Shown in pieces: positions 27,963-38,511 of a stretch of DNA of 64,000 nt (position 1 is the first letter of the stretch; each line of letters starts with the position of its first letter). Source of the stretch: an uncultured Bacilli bacterium (lineage in GTDB: Bacteria > Bacillota_I > Bacilli_A > RF39 > UBA660); assembly GCA_949505625.1 (NCBI GenBank), contig CATBQD010000008.1, positions 1 through 64,000 of the forward strand, in the 5' to 3' direction. The notes beneath the pieces were generated by a model, which was given only the letters and a program-made list of their open reading frames with translations, made no database searches and was not told the DNA's origin. A program made the position numbers and the translations under genes.

Positions 27963-27988
27963 AAAAAAAGTTCAATAATCTTGAACTT
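27963..27988 (-). terminator. Terminator after the pilin-like gene
   Basis: AAGTTCAA-GATTA-TTGAACTT followed by a T-run on the minus strand, overlapping the end of the gene. Confidence 0.8.
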
Positions 27989-28473
27989 TATTCTATTTCA
28001 GCATCCAATCTCTCTAGATATCCTTTTGTTGTATATCTGCTTCCACATTTTAAATAAGGGCTATAAGTAACTTTATTTCGTTCTTTTATAAATGTTACAT
28101 ATCCAGAACATATAACCTTAGAATCTTTAATATCATGAACAGATTCTATATATTTATCTCGTATTAATGATTTTAATGTAACTGTAATATTATCATCTTC
28201 TTGTAAATCGTCTCCATAAATAGCAGTATTGTATTCTCTAGCTGCTTTTTTCATTGCTGTTTCTATATCTTTATAAGAGGTATATTCTTTTTCTTCTTCC
28301 TTTTCTACAGGTCTTTTTTGCTCTGTAGAATTATTTGTACTATTTCCCATAGACTCTGATAATCTTCTAAAATTACGATTAATCAAGGATACAATCAATA
28401 ATAAGCAAAATAGTAAAATTCCTATACCAACTAACAATTCTTGTAATCCCCAACCTTTATTATTTAATTTCAT
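27988..28473 (-). CDS. Type IV pilin-like membrane protein of unknown function
   Basis: About 161 residues. The N terminus MKLNNKGWGLQELLVGIGIL resembles a class III signal: short positive leader, Gly, a hydrophobic segment with Glu at position +5 after the Gly, then LLFCLLLIVSLINR. This is how prepilin-peptidase substrates look, but no pilus genes are nearby, so it could also be a simple N-anchored protein. The middle is charged and disordered (NSTNNSTEQKRPVEKEEEKE); the C-terminal ~100 residues form a small alpha/beta domain with two cysteines (ICSGY, LKCGSR) as in minor pseudopilins. ATG at 28473 is preceded by AGGTGATG formed at the NrtR-like stop, so the two genes are translationally coupled. 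Confidence 0.6.
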   Translation of the reverse strand: MKLNNKGWGLQELLVGIGILLFCLLLIVSLINRNFRRLSESMGNSTNNSTEQKRPVEKEEEKEYTSYKDIETAMKKAAREYNTAIYGDDLQEDDNITVTLKSLIRDKYIESVHDIKDSKVICSGYVTFIKERNKVTYSPYLKCGSRYTTKGYLERLDAEIE

Positions 28474-28482
28474 AATCATCAC

Positions 28483-29154
28483 CTAAAATAAATTTCTTTC
28501 TTTAATTTCATCTTTAAAGCTATACAATTTTGCAGGTCTTCCATTTCCTCCTACATTTTTGTCTCCTGTATCTTCAATTAGTCCTAATGTAATAAATTTC
28601 TTTCTGAAATTTCTTCTATCCATTGTAACATTTAATATTTGTTCATAAGCTTTTTGTAATTCAGGAAGTGTAAAATCGCTAGGAAATAAACTTTTTAAAA
28701 CATTGCTACTTACTATCTTTTTTCTTAAAAACTCTATATTTTTCTTTAAAATTCTGGCATGGTCATATGCCATCTTAGGAATGTCTCCAATTTTAAACCA
28801 AGCTGTTTGTATATCATCTCTATCATCTCTTTTAAAAAGAGCAGACACGTTATCAATTAATCCAATGTAAGAAATTGCTATAATCCGGTCATCAGGATCT
28901 CTATCTAAATTACTAAAAATATGACATTGTTCCAAATAAACATCCTTCAGTCCTAACTTTGCCTCGATAGAATCAATCATATTCATTTCTATCGTTTCAT
29001 CATTGGATACAATTCCTCCTGGTAAAATCCAGTATCCCCTATAAGGCTCACTTTTTTTACGAAGTAATAATACTTTCACTTCTCCTTGGTCTATTGTAAA
29101 AATACTAACTAGGCTCTCTAATATATTATAATATTTTCCAAGGCTAAAGTCCAT
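28483..29154 (-). CDS. NrtR-like transcriptional regulator (inactive Nudix + winged helix)
   Basis: Residues ~10-140 form a Nudix fold, but the Nudix box reads GGIVSNDETIEMNMIDSIEA: the catalytic RE..EE is replaced by DS..AK, so it should bind a ligand without hydrolysing it. Residues ~155-223 (SDFTLPELQKAYEQILNVTM, RRNFRKKFITLGLIE, GGNGRPAKLYSF) match the C-terminal winged helix of NrtR-type regulators, which sense ADP-ribose-like effectors and control NAD or sugar genes. The gene has a strong promoter with a TGTGT-N7-ACACA palindrome across the start region, so autoregulation is likely. It is co-transcribed with the pilin-like gene. No NAD biosynthesis gene is nearby. Confidence 0.8.
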   Translation of the reverse strand: MDFSLGKYYNILESLVSIFTIDQGEVKVLLLRKKSEPYRGYWILPGGIVSNDETIEMNMIDSIEAKLGLKDVYLEQCHIFSNLDRDPDDRIIAISYIGLIDNVSALFKRDDRDDIQTAWFKIGDIPKMAYDHARILKKNIEFLRKKIVSSNVLKSLFPSDFTLPELQKAYEQILNVTMDRRNFRKKFITLGLIEDTGDKNVGGNGRPAKLYSFKDEIKERNLF

Positions 29155-29167
29155 TTCATCACCCCTT

Positions 29168-29184
29168 TGTGTTCAAAGTACACA
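29168..29184. promoter_or_regulatory. Candidate operator of the NrtR-like regulator
   Basis: A perfect inverted repeat TGTGT-N7-ACACA sits between the -10 box and the ribosome site of the regulator gene, over the expected RNA start, where a bound repressor would block transcription. Confidence 0.5.
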
Positions 29185-29188
29185 GATA

Positions 29189-29217
29189 ATTATAATATAG
29201 TTAGAATAAATTGTCAA
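29189..29217 (-). promoter_or_regulatory. Promoter of the NrtR-like/pilin-like operon
   Basis: TTGACA (29212-29217), 17-bp spacer, TATAAT (29189-29194): a consensus sigma-A promoter, a type often held down by a repressor. Confidence 0.8.
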
Positions 29218-29222
29218 ACAAC

Positions 29223-30014
29223 TTATTTTTGTAATTTATATTGAAAAGAAACTTCATGAAAATATGGAATTTCAAAAATTTCTGGAACACTGATTTGTTT
29301 TACGATCTCCTTTATAATTGGTTCTATATCTTCTCTTTTTTCTACATAGCCCGAAAACTTTTTCAAGAAAATCTTTCGTACAGGAAGATGAAGAACTGAT
29401 TCTAAATACATAAGCCATAATGCAGCATTATCAGCATCTTTTGAATTTCTTAAATAAATAGATTGTTGATAACGATTCCAAAATTGTTTTTTACTAAAAG
29501 CAGCCAAAATATTAGAAGTTGTATAGCTTATTATACCATCCATACTCCAGCTATCCACATCTACAAATATTGGGACCTCATCATTCAAAATTAAAATATT
29601 TGTATAATAGCAATCCGATACAATAATCCCATATTGTTCATGTAACTCCTTTAATATTTTACTAATTCTTTGATATACTTTTAACACCTTTTCTGGATTG
29701 CCTGAATTTTGCTTGGTCCATTCGTCCAACTGAATCCCATTTTTTAAATAAGGCATCCAGAAACCAATCCTATTTTTATGAGGAACCAATACTAATTCTT
29801 CTGGAATAGCAGCTAATGTCTTTAATGATTTTTCATTTATTAAATAATTTAACAATACCTTTTTACCTTCTATCCCATGATAGAGTGCAAAATTGTATAA
29901 CAATTTTAAAATTTTATCTTCATTTGGAGACAAATATAAACTTCCATCTGTTCCACCCAATAAAGTTGGTTTTAGACATTTCCACTCTGATTTTCCAATG
30001 ATTCTATAACCCAT
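29223..30014 (-). CDS. Protein kinase-like (aminoglycoside phosphotransferase-fold) protein
   Basis: A 263-residue cytoplasmic protein. YGIIVSDCYYTNILIL followed by PIFVDVDSW resembles the catalytic loop (D..xxN) and the DxD metal motif of the kinase superfamily; LDEWT and ILKELHEQYG fit the preceding hinge and helix. The N-lobe GGTDGSLYLSPNEDKILKLL could hold a glycine-rich loop and Lys. Similar small kinase-like proteins exist in many gut Bacilli with no known substrate. It has its own TATAAT box upstream and shows no close operon link with the regulator downstream. Confidence 0.65.
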   Translation of the reverse strand: MGYRIIGKSEWKCLKPTLLGGTDGSLYLSPNEDKILKLLYNFALYHGIEGKKVLLNYLINEKSLKTLAAIPEELVLVPHKNRIGFWMPYLKNGIQLDEWTKQNSGNPEKVLKVYQRISKILKELHEQYGIIVSDCYYTNILILNDEVPIFVDVDSWSMDGIISYTTSNILAAFSKKQFWNRYQQSIYLRNSKDADNAALWLMYLESVLHLPVRKIFLKKFSGYVEKREDIEPIIKEIVKQISVPEIFEIPYFHEVSFQYKLQK

Positions 30015-30070
30015 ATTTGCCCCCTTTCTAATGTCTATTATATTACCACAAATCCTTAAAAACGCAAAGA

Positions 30071-30095
30071 AAAAAGGAATAACTTAATATTCCTT
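30071..30095 (-). terminator. Terminator of rpoBC
   Basis: AAGGAATA-TTAAG-TTATTCCTT plus T-run on the minus strand, beginning at the rpoC stop codon. Confidence 0.88.
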
Positions 30096-33000
30096 AATCC
30101 ATTAATTCTTGTTCTAATGCTTCTAATGGTTCATCTTTTAACATATCTAATTCTAAATCATAATCAGCATCTTTATACTTACGAGCCCCTGTTCCTGCTG
30201 GAATTAATTTTCCAATGATAACATTCTCTTTAAGTCCATTTAAGTAATCTACTCTTCCATGAATTGCTGCATCCGTTAAGATACGAGTTGTCTCTTGGAA
30301 AGAAGCTGCTGATAAGAATGAATCTGTTTCCAAAGACGCTTTTGTGATTCCAAGTAATACTGGTCTACCTGTAGCTGGTCTTTTTCCTTCAAGAATTAAA
30401 CCTTTATTCACATCTGTAAATTCATTAATATTAACCATCGTTCCTGGTAGGAAAACGGTATCTCCACTGTTGATAATCTTGATTTTTGAAATCATACGTT
30501 TTGCGATAATTTCAACGTGTTTATCACTAATATCAACACCTTGTGAACGATATACTTTTTGAATTTCTAATAAAATATATTGTTGAACTGTAATTGGGTC
30601 TGTTACAACTAACAATTCTTTTGGACTAATAGCACCATGGGTTAAACGGTCTCCAGCTTTTACTTCTTGTCCATTTTCAACTGCTAATTTTGCGCCATAG
30701 TTAGAAGTATGTTCTCTTGTTTCAACATCATTTTTAACACTGATAATAAACTTCCCACCATCTTCTTCTATCTTAGTAACTACACCATTGATCTCTGAAA
30801 TGGTAGCTTTTCCTTTTGGATTACGTGCTTCAAACAATTCTTGTACACGAGGAAGACCTTGTGTAATATCGTCTCCAGCAACTCCACCAGTGTTGAATGT
30901 ACGCATGGTTAACTGTGTACCTGGTTCTCCGATTGATTGAGCTGCCATAATACCTACGGTTTCTCCTGTTTCTACAATAGAACCTGTTGCAAGGTTACGT
31001 CCATAACATTTACGACATACTCCATGTTCAGTTTTACAAGTTAATACTGTACGAATTGGAACTTTTGTAATTCCTGCTGCAATAATCTTATCTGCCAATT
31101 GTTCCGTAATATAAGTATTTCTTTCTGCTAAAATTTCTTCTGTTTCAGGATTTAAAATACGTTTATTGGTATAACGACCTACAATACGATCATAAAGTGA
31201 TTCAATAACGGTATTATCTTTAGCATTAAGGAACGCTTCAACAACAACACCTTGATCAGTTCCACAGTCTTCTTCTTTTACAATAATATCTTGTGAAACA
31301 TCAACAAGTCTTCTTGTTAAGTATCCAGCATCTGCTGTTTTTAAGGCTGTATCAACCGCTCCTTTACGAGCACCGTGAGTTGATAAGAAGAATTCTGAAA
31401 TTGTCACACCTTCACTAAATGATGATGTTACTGGGATTTCTTCTGAAAGTCCGCTTGGTTTTGCGAATAATCCACGCATACCTACTAACTGAGTTAACGA
31501 ACCGATATCTCCACGAGCCTTACTGTTAATCATAATGGCAATTGAGTTATCTTGATTATCTTTCATCATTTGCTCAAGTTCTTTACTAATACGTTTTTTC
31601 GCTTCTGTCCAAATATCAATTACTTTTTCATAACGTTCTGTATCAGTAATCAAACCACGTTTAAACTGTTTATTTACTTGATCAACTAAATCTTGACTTT
31701 CTTTTAATACTTGTGGTTTAATTTCACTTTCTTTAATATCACTAATTGCAATTGAAATTCCTGATAATGTAGAATATTTAAATCCTAAATCTTTTAATTT
31801 ATCAAGCATTACTGAAGTTTCAGTTGTTTGATAACGTTTATAAATTTGTGCGATTAAGGCAGTTAATTTTCCTTTATTTAATGCTTCTACCAAAGGCATT
31901 TCTTTAATTTTCTCTGGAATATTTTCTCCTCTAGCGATAAAATATTTACTTGGAGTAATTCTTTCAATATTTTCAGCACTTCCATCATTAATATATTGGA
32001 AAGAATCCGGGAAAATCTCATTAAATTTTAATTTCCCTACTGTAGTCACTAAATATTTATCCATATAACAGTCTGGGAATATTTTATGACGGAAAGCACG
32101 AACTGGTATTGCAATACGAGTATGTAAATCCACTTCTCTTCTTTCATAAGCCATCAATGCTTCATCTGGGTCTTTGAAGACTCTTCCTTCTCCATCATGA
32201 CCTGCTTTTTCCATCGTTATATAATAATTTCCTAATACCATATCCTGTCCTGGAGTAACAATTGGTTTTCCATCTTTTGGTGACAAGATATTGTTAGCAC
32301 CTAACATTAAAATTCTTGCTTCCGCTTGCGCTTCTTCACTAATTGGTACATGAACCGCCATCTGATCTCCATCAAAGTCAGCATTAAAGGCCGCACATAC
32401 TAATGGATGAAGCCTAATTGCTCTACCACCGATTAATTTTGGTTCAAATGCTTGAATACCAAGTCTATGTAAAGTTGGAGCACGGTTAAGCATTACTGGA
32501 TGTTCTTTAATTTTTTCCTCTACTACATCCCATACTCTTTCATCTTGATTTTCAATCATTCTTTTTGCTGCTTTTATATTACTTGCAATTTCTTTTGTTA
32601 CAAGTCCATTAATAACATGTGGCTTAAACAATTCAAGCGCCATTTCTTTTGGAATACCACATTCATACATTTTTAAAGATGGTCCTACAACAATAACAGA
32701 ACGACCTGAATAGTCAACACGTTTTCCAAGTAAGTTTTGACGAAAACGTCCTTGTTTTCCTTTTAACATACTACTAATAGATTTTAAAGGTCTATTTCCT
32801 GCACCTGTAATATTTCTTCCACGTCTACCATTATCAAAAAGTGCATCTACAGCCTCTTGTAACATACGTTTTTCATTTTGAATGATGATACTAGGAGCAC
32901 CTAAATCCATTAACTTTTTAAGACGATTATTACGGTTAATAACACGACGATATAAGTCATTTAAGTCTGATGTTGCAAATCTTCCACCATCCAATTGAAT

Positions 33001-33729
33001 CATTGGACGAAGTTCTGGTGGAATGACTGGTAGTGCATCTAAAATCATCCATTCTGGGCGATTTCCAGACTCTAAGAATGCATCTAATACATCCAAACGT
33101 TTGATTAAACGAATTCTTTTTTGACTACTAGAATCTTTAATTGACTCTATTTCAGCCTTAATATCTGCTACTTCTTTTTCCAAATCTACTTCTTGCAATA
33201 ATTCCTTAATTGCTTCAGCTCCCATACCTACTCTGAAACTACTTCCATATTTTTCATAATAAGCACGATATTCTTTATCACTAATAGTTTGCTTTTTCTC
33301 TAAAGGAGCAGCTCCTGGATCTAGGATAACATAAGATACAAAGTATAATACTTCTTCTAAATCCCTAGGAGACATATCTAGTACTAATCCCATACGAGAT
33401 GGAATTCCCTTAAAAAACCAAATATGAGAACAAGGAGTAGCTAACTCAATATGTCCCATACGTTCACGACGAACTTTTGAACGAGTTACCTCTACTCCGC
33501 AACGATCACAGACAATATTTTTATAACGAAGTCTCTTATATTTTCCACAAGAGCATTCAAAATCTTTTGTTGGACCAAATATTTTTTCACAGAATAATCC
33601 ATCACGTTCTGGTTTTAACGTACGATAATTAATAGTTTCTGCTTTTTTAACTTCTCCGTAAGACCAAGATCTTATTTTTTCTGGAGAGGCAATTGCTATT
33701 TTTAAACCTTCAAAGTTATTTACATCCAT
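30094..33729 (-). CDS. rpoC: RNA polymerase beta' subunit
   Basis: Catalytic subunit of RNA polymerase. The N-terminal zinc finger [20 protein letters not shown], the active-site Mg2+ loop [12 protein letters not shown], the trigger-loop region and the second zinc site ([15 protein letters not shown]) are all present. Length 1211 is typical of Bacillota. It starts two bases after the rpoB stop, so the two are translationally linked; a terminator follows. Confidence 0.99.
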   Translation of the reverse strand: MDVNNFEGLKIAIASPEKIRSWSYGEVKKAETINYRTLKPERDGLFCEKIFGPTKDFECSCGKYKRLRYKNIVCDRCGVEVTRSKVRRERMGHIELATPCSHIWFFKGIPSRMGLVLDMSPRDLEEVLYFVSYVILDPGAAPLEKKQTISDKEYRAYYEKYGSSFRVGMGAEAIKELLQEVDLEKEVADIKAEIESIKDSSSQKRIRLIKRLDVLDAFLESGNRPEWMILDALPVIPPELRPMIQLDGGRFATSDLNDLYRRVINRNNRLKKLMDLGAPSIIIQNEKRMLQEAVDALFDNGRRGRNITGAGNRPLKSISSMLKGKQGRFRQNLLGKRVDYSGRSVIVVGPSLKMYECGIPKEMALELFKPHVINGLVTKEIASNIKAAKRMIENQDERVWDVVEEKIKEHPVMLNRAPTLHRLGIQAFEPKLIGGRAIRLHPLVCAAFNADFDGDQMAVHVPISEEAQAEARILMLGANNILSPKDGKPIVTPGQDMVLGNYYITMEKAGHDGEGRVFKDPDEALMAYERREVDLHTRIAIPVRAFRHKIFPDCYMDKYLVTTVGKLKFNEIFPDSFQYINDGSAENIERITPSKYFIARGENIPEKIKEMPLVEALNKGKLTALIAQIYKRYQTTETSVMLDKLKDLGFKYSTLSGISIAISDIKESEIKPQVLKESQDLVDQVNKQFKRGLITDTERYEKVIDIWTEAKKRISKELEQMMKDNQDNSIAIMINSKARGDIGSLTQLVGMRGLFAKPSGLSEEIPVTSSFSEGVTISEFFLSTHGARKGAVDTALKTADAGYLTRRLVDVSQDIIVKEEDCGTDQGVVVEAFLNAKDNTVIESLYDRIVGRYTNKRILNPETEEILAERNTYITEQLADKIIAAGITKVPIRTVLTCKTEHGVCRKCYGRNLATGSIVETGETVGIMAAQSIGEPGTQLTMRTFNTGGVAGDDITQGLPRVQELFEARNPKGKATISEINGVVTKIEEDGGKFIISVKNDVETREHTSNYGAKLAVENGQEVKAGDRLTHGAISPKELLVVTDPITVQQYILLEIQKVYRSQGVDISDKHVEIIAKRMISKIKIINSGDTVFLPGTMVNINEFTDVNKGLILEGKRPATGRPVLLGITKASLETDSFLSAASFQETTRILTDAAIHGRVDYLNGLKENVIIGKLIPAGTGARKYKDADYDLELDMLKDEPLEALEQELMD

Positions 33730-33731
33730 TG

Positions 33732-36700
33732 TTATTCCTCCTCCATCTCATCAAAGTCTTCTTCTGCTTCTTCTAAATTGTCTTCAAATTCTTCTTCATA
33801 ATCATCATCAATGTCATCAGAGTCAGCATCTAAATCATCATCGTAACCAACATGACCATCCGCTGCATCTCCTTCCACAACATTTACATCAATTGACTTT
33901 GGAGCCTCTGTTCTGTCTTCAAAGCTATCTTTGTCATCTTCTTCTAAGTCCTTTAATTCTTGGAAATTTCCTTCTTTATCTAAGACAGTAATATCAAGTC
34001 CTAATGCTTGGAACTCTTTTATCAATACTCTAAAGCTTTCTGGGATTCCAGAAGTTGGAATTGGTTGACCTTTTACCAAAGCTTCATACACTTTAACACG
34101 GCCTACCACATCATCTGATTTAATGGTAATCATTTCTTGAAGTACATGAGCAGCACCATAAGCATAAAGTGCCCAAACTTCCATTTCACCAAATCTCTGA
34201 CCACCAAATTGTGCTTTTCCTCCTAGCGGTTGTTGTGTTACTAAAGAATATGGTCCAGTTGAACGAGCATGTAATTTATCATCAACCATGTGATGAAGTT
34301 TAATCATATACATAACTCCAACACTAACGCGATTATCGAATGGTTCTCCAGTACGTCCATCATAAAGTTGGAATTTACCATCTTCTGGTAAGTTTGCTTC
34401 CTTTAAAGCATCAATAATCTCCGTACGACTAGCACCATCAAATACTGGAGTAGCTACATAAATACCAAGTTCTTTGGCTGCCATTCCCAAATGCATTTCT
34501 AGAATCTGCCCAATATTCATACGGCTTGGAACTCCTAATGGGTTAAGTAGAATATCTACTGGTGTTCCATCTTCTAAGTATGGCATATCTTCTTCAGGTA
34601 AAATTAATGAAATAACACCTTTGTTACCATGTCTTCCGGCCATTTTGTCTCCGACACTAATTTTACGTTTTTGAGCAATATAAACACGTACAATTTTTGA
34701 TACTCCTGCTGGAAGTTCATCAGTATCTTCTTTCGTAAATATTTTCACATCATGAACAATACCTTCTCCACCATGTGGAACACGTAATGAAGTATCTCTT
34801 ACTTCTCTTGTTTTTTCTCCGAAAATAGCATGTAATAATTTTTCTTCACTGGTTAATTCTGCCATTCCTTTTGGAGTTACTTTTCCAACCAAAATGTCAT
34901 CATCTTTTACTTCTGTACCAATTCTAACAATACCATTTTCATCTAGATTTTTGCGAGCTTCTTCACTTACATTTGGAATATCTCTTGTAAATTCCTCTGG
35001 TCCTAATTTTGTATCACGACATTCAATTTGATAATCCTCAATATGAATTGATGTATAAACATCATCTTTCACAAGCCTTTCATTTAGAATAACAGCATCT
35101 TCATAATTATAACCATTGTAGTTCATAAATGCTACTGTTACATTTCTTCCTAAAGCCATTTCTCCTTTTTCAGTTGATGGACCATCAGCAATAACTTCTC
35201 CTCGTTCTACTTTATCTCCAAGCTTTACAATTGGAACTTGATGATAACAGGTACCTGCATTACTTCTTTCAAATCCATTTAAATAATAAGTATCCATTCC
35301 ACCCATTGTTTTAACAACAATTTTTTTAGAGTCAACATAGTCTACTGTTCCTGTTGCTTTAGCAATAATAACTGCTCCCGAATCTCTTGCAGCTATTGCT
35401 TCAACACCTGTTCCTACGAGTGGTGCTTCAGCTTTTAATAATGGAATTGCTTGACGTTGCATGTTTGCACCCATCAATGCTCTTTTTCCATCATCATGTT
35501 CAAGGAAAGGAATTCCCTGAGTTGTAATAGATACTACTTGTTGTGGAGATACATCAATATAATCTACTTGTTCTGAATTGACAATCAAGTTTTCTCCACG
35601 ATAACGTACTGGTACTCTTTCTGGTACAATAACATTCTCATCATTTATTTTAACAGTTGCTTGTGATATATAATGTTCTAATTCTTCATCAGCAGTCATA
35701 TAAACAATTTCGTCTGTCAAATGTTTATTTTCTACTTTACGATATGGAGTCATAATAAATCCATAATCATTTACTCTTGCATAACTAGCAAGTGATGTAA
35801 TAAGTCCGATATTTGGTCCTTCTGGAGATTCAATTGGACAAAGTCTTCCATAGTGTGATGGATTTACGTCACGAACTTCCATTCCAGCACGATCTCTAGA
35901 AAGTCCTCCTGGCCCTAAGCTTGATAAACGACGTTTATTTGTAAGCTCTGCTACTGGATTTGTTTGATCCATGAATTGTGATAATTGACTACTTCCAAAG
36001 AATTCTTTAATAGAAGCAGTTAATGGTCTAATATTAATTAATGATTTTGGAGTAACTTCAGTAATTTCTTGTGTTGACATTCTGTCTCTAATTACTCTTT
36101 CAATTCGACTAATACCAATTCTAAATTGATTTTGTAATAATTCTCCCACTTGACGAACACGACGATTTGATAAGTGGTCTATTTCATCAAAAGAACCAAT
36201 TCCTTCAAGTAAATTTAAATAATATGACACAGAAGCATAAACATCTGAAATTGTTAATCGTTTTACTGTAGCGCTTTGATCATTTCCAATAATTTTAACA
36301 ATTTTTTCTGGATTTTTCTTAGAATAAACTTTCACAATTTGCACTTTATTATAAGTATCTAAATCAGTATTTACTAATACTTCTTTTATTCCATATCCAC
36401 TTTCCATAACTGGTTTTAAAGCTTCTAAAACTTCCTTTGTCACAACAGTATCTTTCGCCGCAACAACTTCTTTATTCACTTTAATATCTTCTGCTAAAGT
36501 ACACCCTAATAAACGATCTAATACATTTAATTTACGGTTAAATTTGTAGCGTCCAACTTTCGCTAAATCATAACGGAAAGCATCAAAAAATCTAGAAACT
36601 AGTTGATTCTTTGCACTATCTAGAGTAGATGGTTCTCCAGGTCTTAGCTTAGAATGAATATCAATAAGTGCTTCATCTGTATTTTTATTAGCATCTTTTT

Positions 36701-37367
36701 CTATTGTTCTAGTTAAATAATCATCTTCTCCAAATAAATCATAAATATCCTCGTCATTAGAAAGGCCTAAAGCACGAAGCAATGTTGTAATAGGTACTTT
36801 TCTAGTACGATCAATGCGAACATAAATAACATCTCTAGCATCTGTTTCATATTCTAACCAAGTACCCCTTGTTGGAATAATTTGAGAAGTAATAACAAGT
36901 TTTCCATTCTTTTTATCTACTTCTTTTCCAAAATAAACACTTGGGGAACGAACTAATTGTGAAACAATAACACGTTCTGCTCCATTGATAATGAAGGTCC
37001 CACTATCGGTCATAATTGGCATATCTCCAAGATAAATATCTTGTTCTTTTACCTCTCCTGTTTCTCCATTAAATAATCTTGCTGCTACTTTTAAAGGTGC
37101 TGCATAAGTTGCATATCTTTCTTTGCATCCTTTAATTGAATATCTTGGTGACTCAAAAGAGTATTCTCCAAATTCAAGCGATAAATTTCCAGTAAAACTC
37201 TCTACTGGAAAGATATCATCAAATACTTCTTTAATTCCTTCAGTCATAAACCAGTCATATGACTTTTTCTGAATTTCTAATAAGTTTTCAAGTTCAATTG
37301 CATTTTTTGTTTTTGCGTAATTACGTCTTTCACGGTGATCACCATATTTTTTAACTGTATAAGCCAC
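33732..37367 (-). CDS. rpoB: RNA polymerase beta subunit
   Basis: Second catalytic subunit of RNA polymerase. The rifampicin pocket is fully readable ([13 protein letters not shown], then [16 protein letters not shown]); Asn replaces the usual His at position 526 (E. coli numbering). The C-terminal clamp segments [24 protein letters not shown] are conserved. Beyond residue ~1155 is a strongly acidic tail of Asp/Glu ([20 protein letters not shown]). The first GTG of the ORF track (37376) overlaps the GGGGTG ribosome site; GTG at 37367 is the likely start. It has its own promoter and leader, separate from rplJL. Confidence 0.98.
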   Translation of the reverse strand: MAYTVKKYGDHRERRNYAKTKNAIELENLLEIQKKSYDWFMTEGIKEVFDDIFPVESFTGNLSLEFGEYSFESPRYSIKGCKERYATYAAPLKVAARLFNGETGEVKEQDIYLGDMPIMTDSGTFIINGAERVIVSQLVRSPSVYFGKEVDKKNGKLVITSQIIPTRGTWLEYETDARDVIYVRIDRTRKVPITTLLRALGLSNDEDIYDLFGEDDYLTRTIEKDANKNTDEALIDIHSKLRPGEPSTLDSAKNQLVSRFFDAFRYDLAKVGRYKFNRKLNVLDRLLGCTLAEDIKVNKEVVAAKDTVVTKEVLEALKPVMESGYGIKEVLVNTDLDTYNKVQIVKVYSKKNPEKIVKIIGNDQSATVKRLTISDVYASVSYYLNLLEGIGSFDEIDHLSNRRVRQVGELLQNQFRIGISRIERVIRDRMSTQEITEVTPKSLINIRPLTASIKEFFGSSQLSQFMDQTNPVAELTNKRRLSSLGPGGLSRDRAGMEVRDVNPSHYGRLCPIESPEGPNIGLITSLASYARVNDYGFIMTPYRKVENKHLTDEIVYMTADEELEHYISQATVKINDENVIVPERVPVRYRGENLIVNSEQVDYIDVSPQQVVSITTQGIPFLEHDDGKRALMGANMQRQAIPLLKAEAPLVGTGVEAIAARDSGAVIIAKATGTVDYVDSKKIVVKTMGGMDTYYLNGFERSNAGTCYHQVPIVKLGDKVERGEVIADGPSTEKGEMALGRNVTVAFMNYNGYNYEDAVILNERLVKDDVYTSIHIEDYQIECRDTKLGPEEFTRDIPNVSEEARKNLDENGIVRIGTEVKDDDILVGKVTPKGMAELTSEEKLLHAIFGEKTREVRDTSLRVPHGGEGIVHDVKIFTKEDTDELPAGVSKIVRVYIAQKRKISVGDKMAGRHGNKGVISLILPEEDMPYLEDGTPVDILLNPLGVPSRMNIGQILEMHLGMAAKELGIYVATPVFDGASRTEIIDALKEANLPEDGKFQLYDGRTGEPFDNRVSVGVMYMIKLHHMVDDKLHARSTGPYSLVTQQPLGGKAQFGGQRFGEMEVWALYAYGAAHVLQEMITIKSDDVVGRVKVYEALVKGQPIPTSGIPESFRVLIKEFQALGLDITVLDKEGNFQELKDLEEDDKDSFEDRTEAPKSIDVNVVEGDAADGHVGYDDDLDADSDDIDDDYEEEFEDNLEEAEEDFDEMEEE

Positions 37368-37402
37368 TCTTTTCACCCCTATAACCTATATTGACTATGC
37401 AT

Positions 37403-37427
37403 GCATGTACGAAAAAATAGTACATGC
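37403..37427 (-). promoter_or_regulatory. Hairpin in the rpoB leader
   Basis: GCATGTAC-N9-GTACATGC is a perfect 8-bp stem in the short leader of rpoB. No T-run follows. It may stabilise the mRNA or act in control of RNA polymerase synthesis. Confidence 0.55.
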
Positions 37428-37439
37428 CACCAATTTAAA

Positions 37440-37468
37440 ATTTTATCAAAAATATATTATTCTGTCAA
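37440..37468 (-). promoter_or_regulatory. Promoter of rpoBC
   Basis: TTGACA (37463-37468), 17-bp spacer, TAAAAT (37440-37445). The TGA stop of the rsmC-like gene lies inside the -35 box. Confidence 0.75.
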
Positions 37469-38049
37469 CGCTTCTTAGAACAAATTACATAAAAACCTTT
37501 ATTTTTTGTAATTAGTTTTGCATCATATTTTTGATTTAAATCTCTTAGCACTGTTTTGGCTCCTTGATCTTTATGAATAACAATCCAAAGTTCTCCATTG
37601 CTTTTCAAGTATTCATAAGCATCAAATAAAATTTTATATAATATTTCTTTCCCAACTCGTATTGGTGGATTTGTAATAATAAAGTCATATTCTTTTTTTA
37701 TATTCTCATAGATATCACTTTCAAATATATTCACATCTACATCATTCTTAGCAGCATTCTTTACAGCAAGTACAAGACTTCGCTTATTGATATCGACCAT
37801 GTCAACCGTCACACAATATTTTCTTTTTAAAAATATCCCAATTGGCCCATATCCACAACCGAAATCAAGCACTTCCCCTTTAATTTGTTCTGAGAGATTT
37901 TCCAAAAGAGTTCTTGTTCCAAAATCTAAACCTTTTTTTGAAAAAACTCCATTGTCTGTTATAAATGTAAATGGCAATCCATCAATATATACTTGATGTT
38001 CTATTTCATTTGTTTTCACATTTTCATCATTTGAAAAATAATACGACAT
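37465..38049 (-). CDS. RsmC-like class I SAM methyltransferase (YbxB family)
   Basis: Predicted 16S rRNA (guanine-N2) methyltransferase of the RsmC/COG2813 single-domain type (194 residues, like B. subtilis YbxB in the same rplL-ybxB-rpoB position). Motif I is VLDFGCGYGPIG, the acidic motif II VDMVDIN, and the catalytic NPPIRVGK is the NPP(F/Y/W/I) signature of N-methyltransferases acting on exocyclic amines. The exact target base is inferred. It is weakly separated from rplL by an attenuator-like hairpin. Confidence 0.88.
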   Translation of the reverse strand: MSYYFSNDENVKTNEIEHQVYIDGLPFTFITDNGVFSKKGLDFGTRTLLENLSEQIKGEVLDFGCGYGPIGIFLKRKYCVTVDMVDINKRSLVLAVKNAAKNDVDVNIFESDIYENIKKEYDFIITNPPIRVGKEILYKILFDAYEYLKSNGELWIVIHKDQGAKTVLRDLNQKYDAKLITKNKGFYVICSKKR

Positions 38050-38074
38050 AATAACTCCTTTTATATACAGCGAA

Positions 38075-38099
38075 AGCCCATACTAAATCAGTATAGGCT
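38075..38099 (-). terminator. Attenuator-like hairpin between rplL and the rsmC-like gene
   Basis: A 10-bp stem (AGCCTATACT / AGTATGGGCT) with only TTT after it, suggesting partial termination that lowers downstream expression relative to rplJL. Confidence 0.6.
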
Positions 38100-38119
38100 A
38101 AAACCATTTATTATTTCAA

Positions 38120-38488
38120 TTATTTTAATTCGATAGTAGCGCCAGCTTCTTCAAATTTAGCTTTTAATTCATTAGCTTCATCTGCAGTAGCTTTTTCTTT
38201 AACAACTCCACCATTATCAGCTAAATCTTTTGCTTCTTTTAATCCAAGACCAGTAATGTCACGAACTAATTTGATAACAGCAATTTTGTTAGCACCAGCA
38301 CTTGCAAGAACTACATCTACAGTGCTTGGTCCTTCTTCAGCTGCAGCACCAGCTGGAGCAGCAGCAACTGCAACTGCACTTGGATCTACACCAAATTCTT
38401 CTTTCATTAAATCTACTACTTCTTTAATTTCTAAAAGTGTCATCTCTTTTAGTGAATCAATAATTTCTTTTGCGCTTAATTTTGCCAT
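38120..38488 (-). CDS. rplL: Ribosomal protein L7/L12
   Basis: Flexible stalk protein that recruits translational GTPases. N-terminal dimerisation domain (AKEIIDSLKEMTLLEIKEV), Ala/Gly-rich hinge (VAVAAAPAGAAAEEG), and C-terminal factor-binding domain (KIAVIKLVRDITGLGLKEAK). 122 residues, standard. It lies 23 bases after rplJ, as in other bacteria. Confidence 0.99.
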   Translation of the reverse strand: MAKLSAKEIIDSLKEMTLLEIKEVVDLMKEEFGVDPSAVAVAAAPAGAAAEEGPSTVDVVLASAGANKIAVIKLVRDITGLGLKEAKDLADNGGVVKEKATADEANELKAKFEEAGATIELK

Positions 38489-38511
38489 TTTATATTCCTC
38501 CTTTTAAATAA

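Noticed and set aside
28483-29154. Active Nudix hydrolase
   Set aside because: All catalytic residues of the Nudix box are replaced; the winged helix and operator indicate a regulator.
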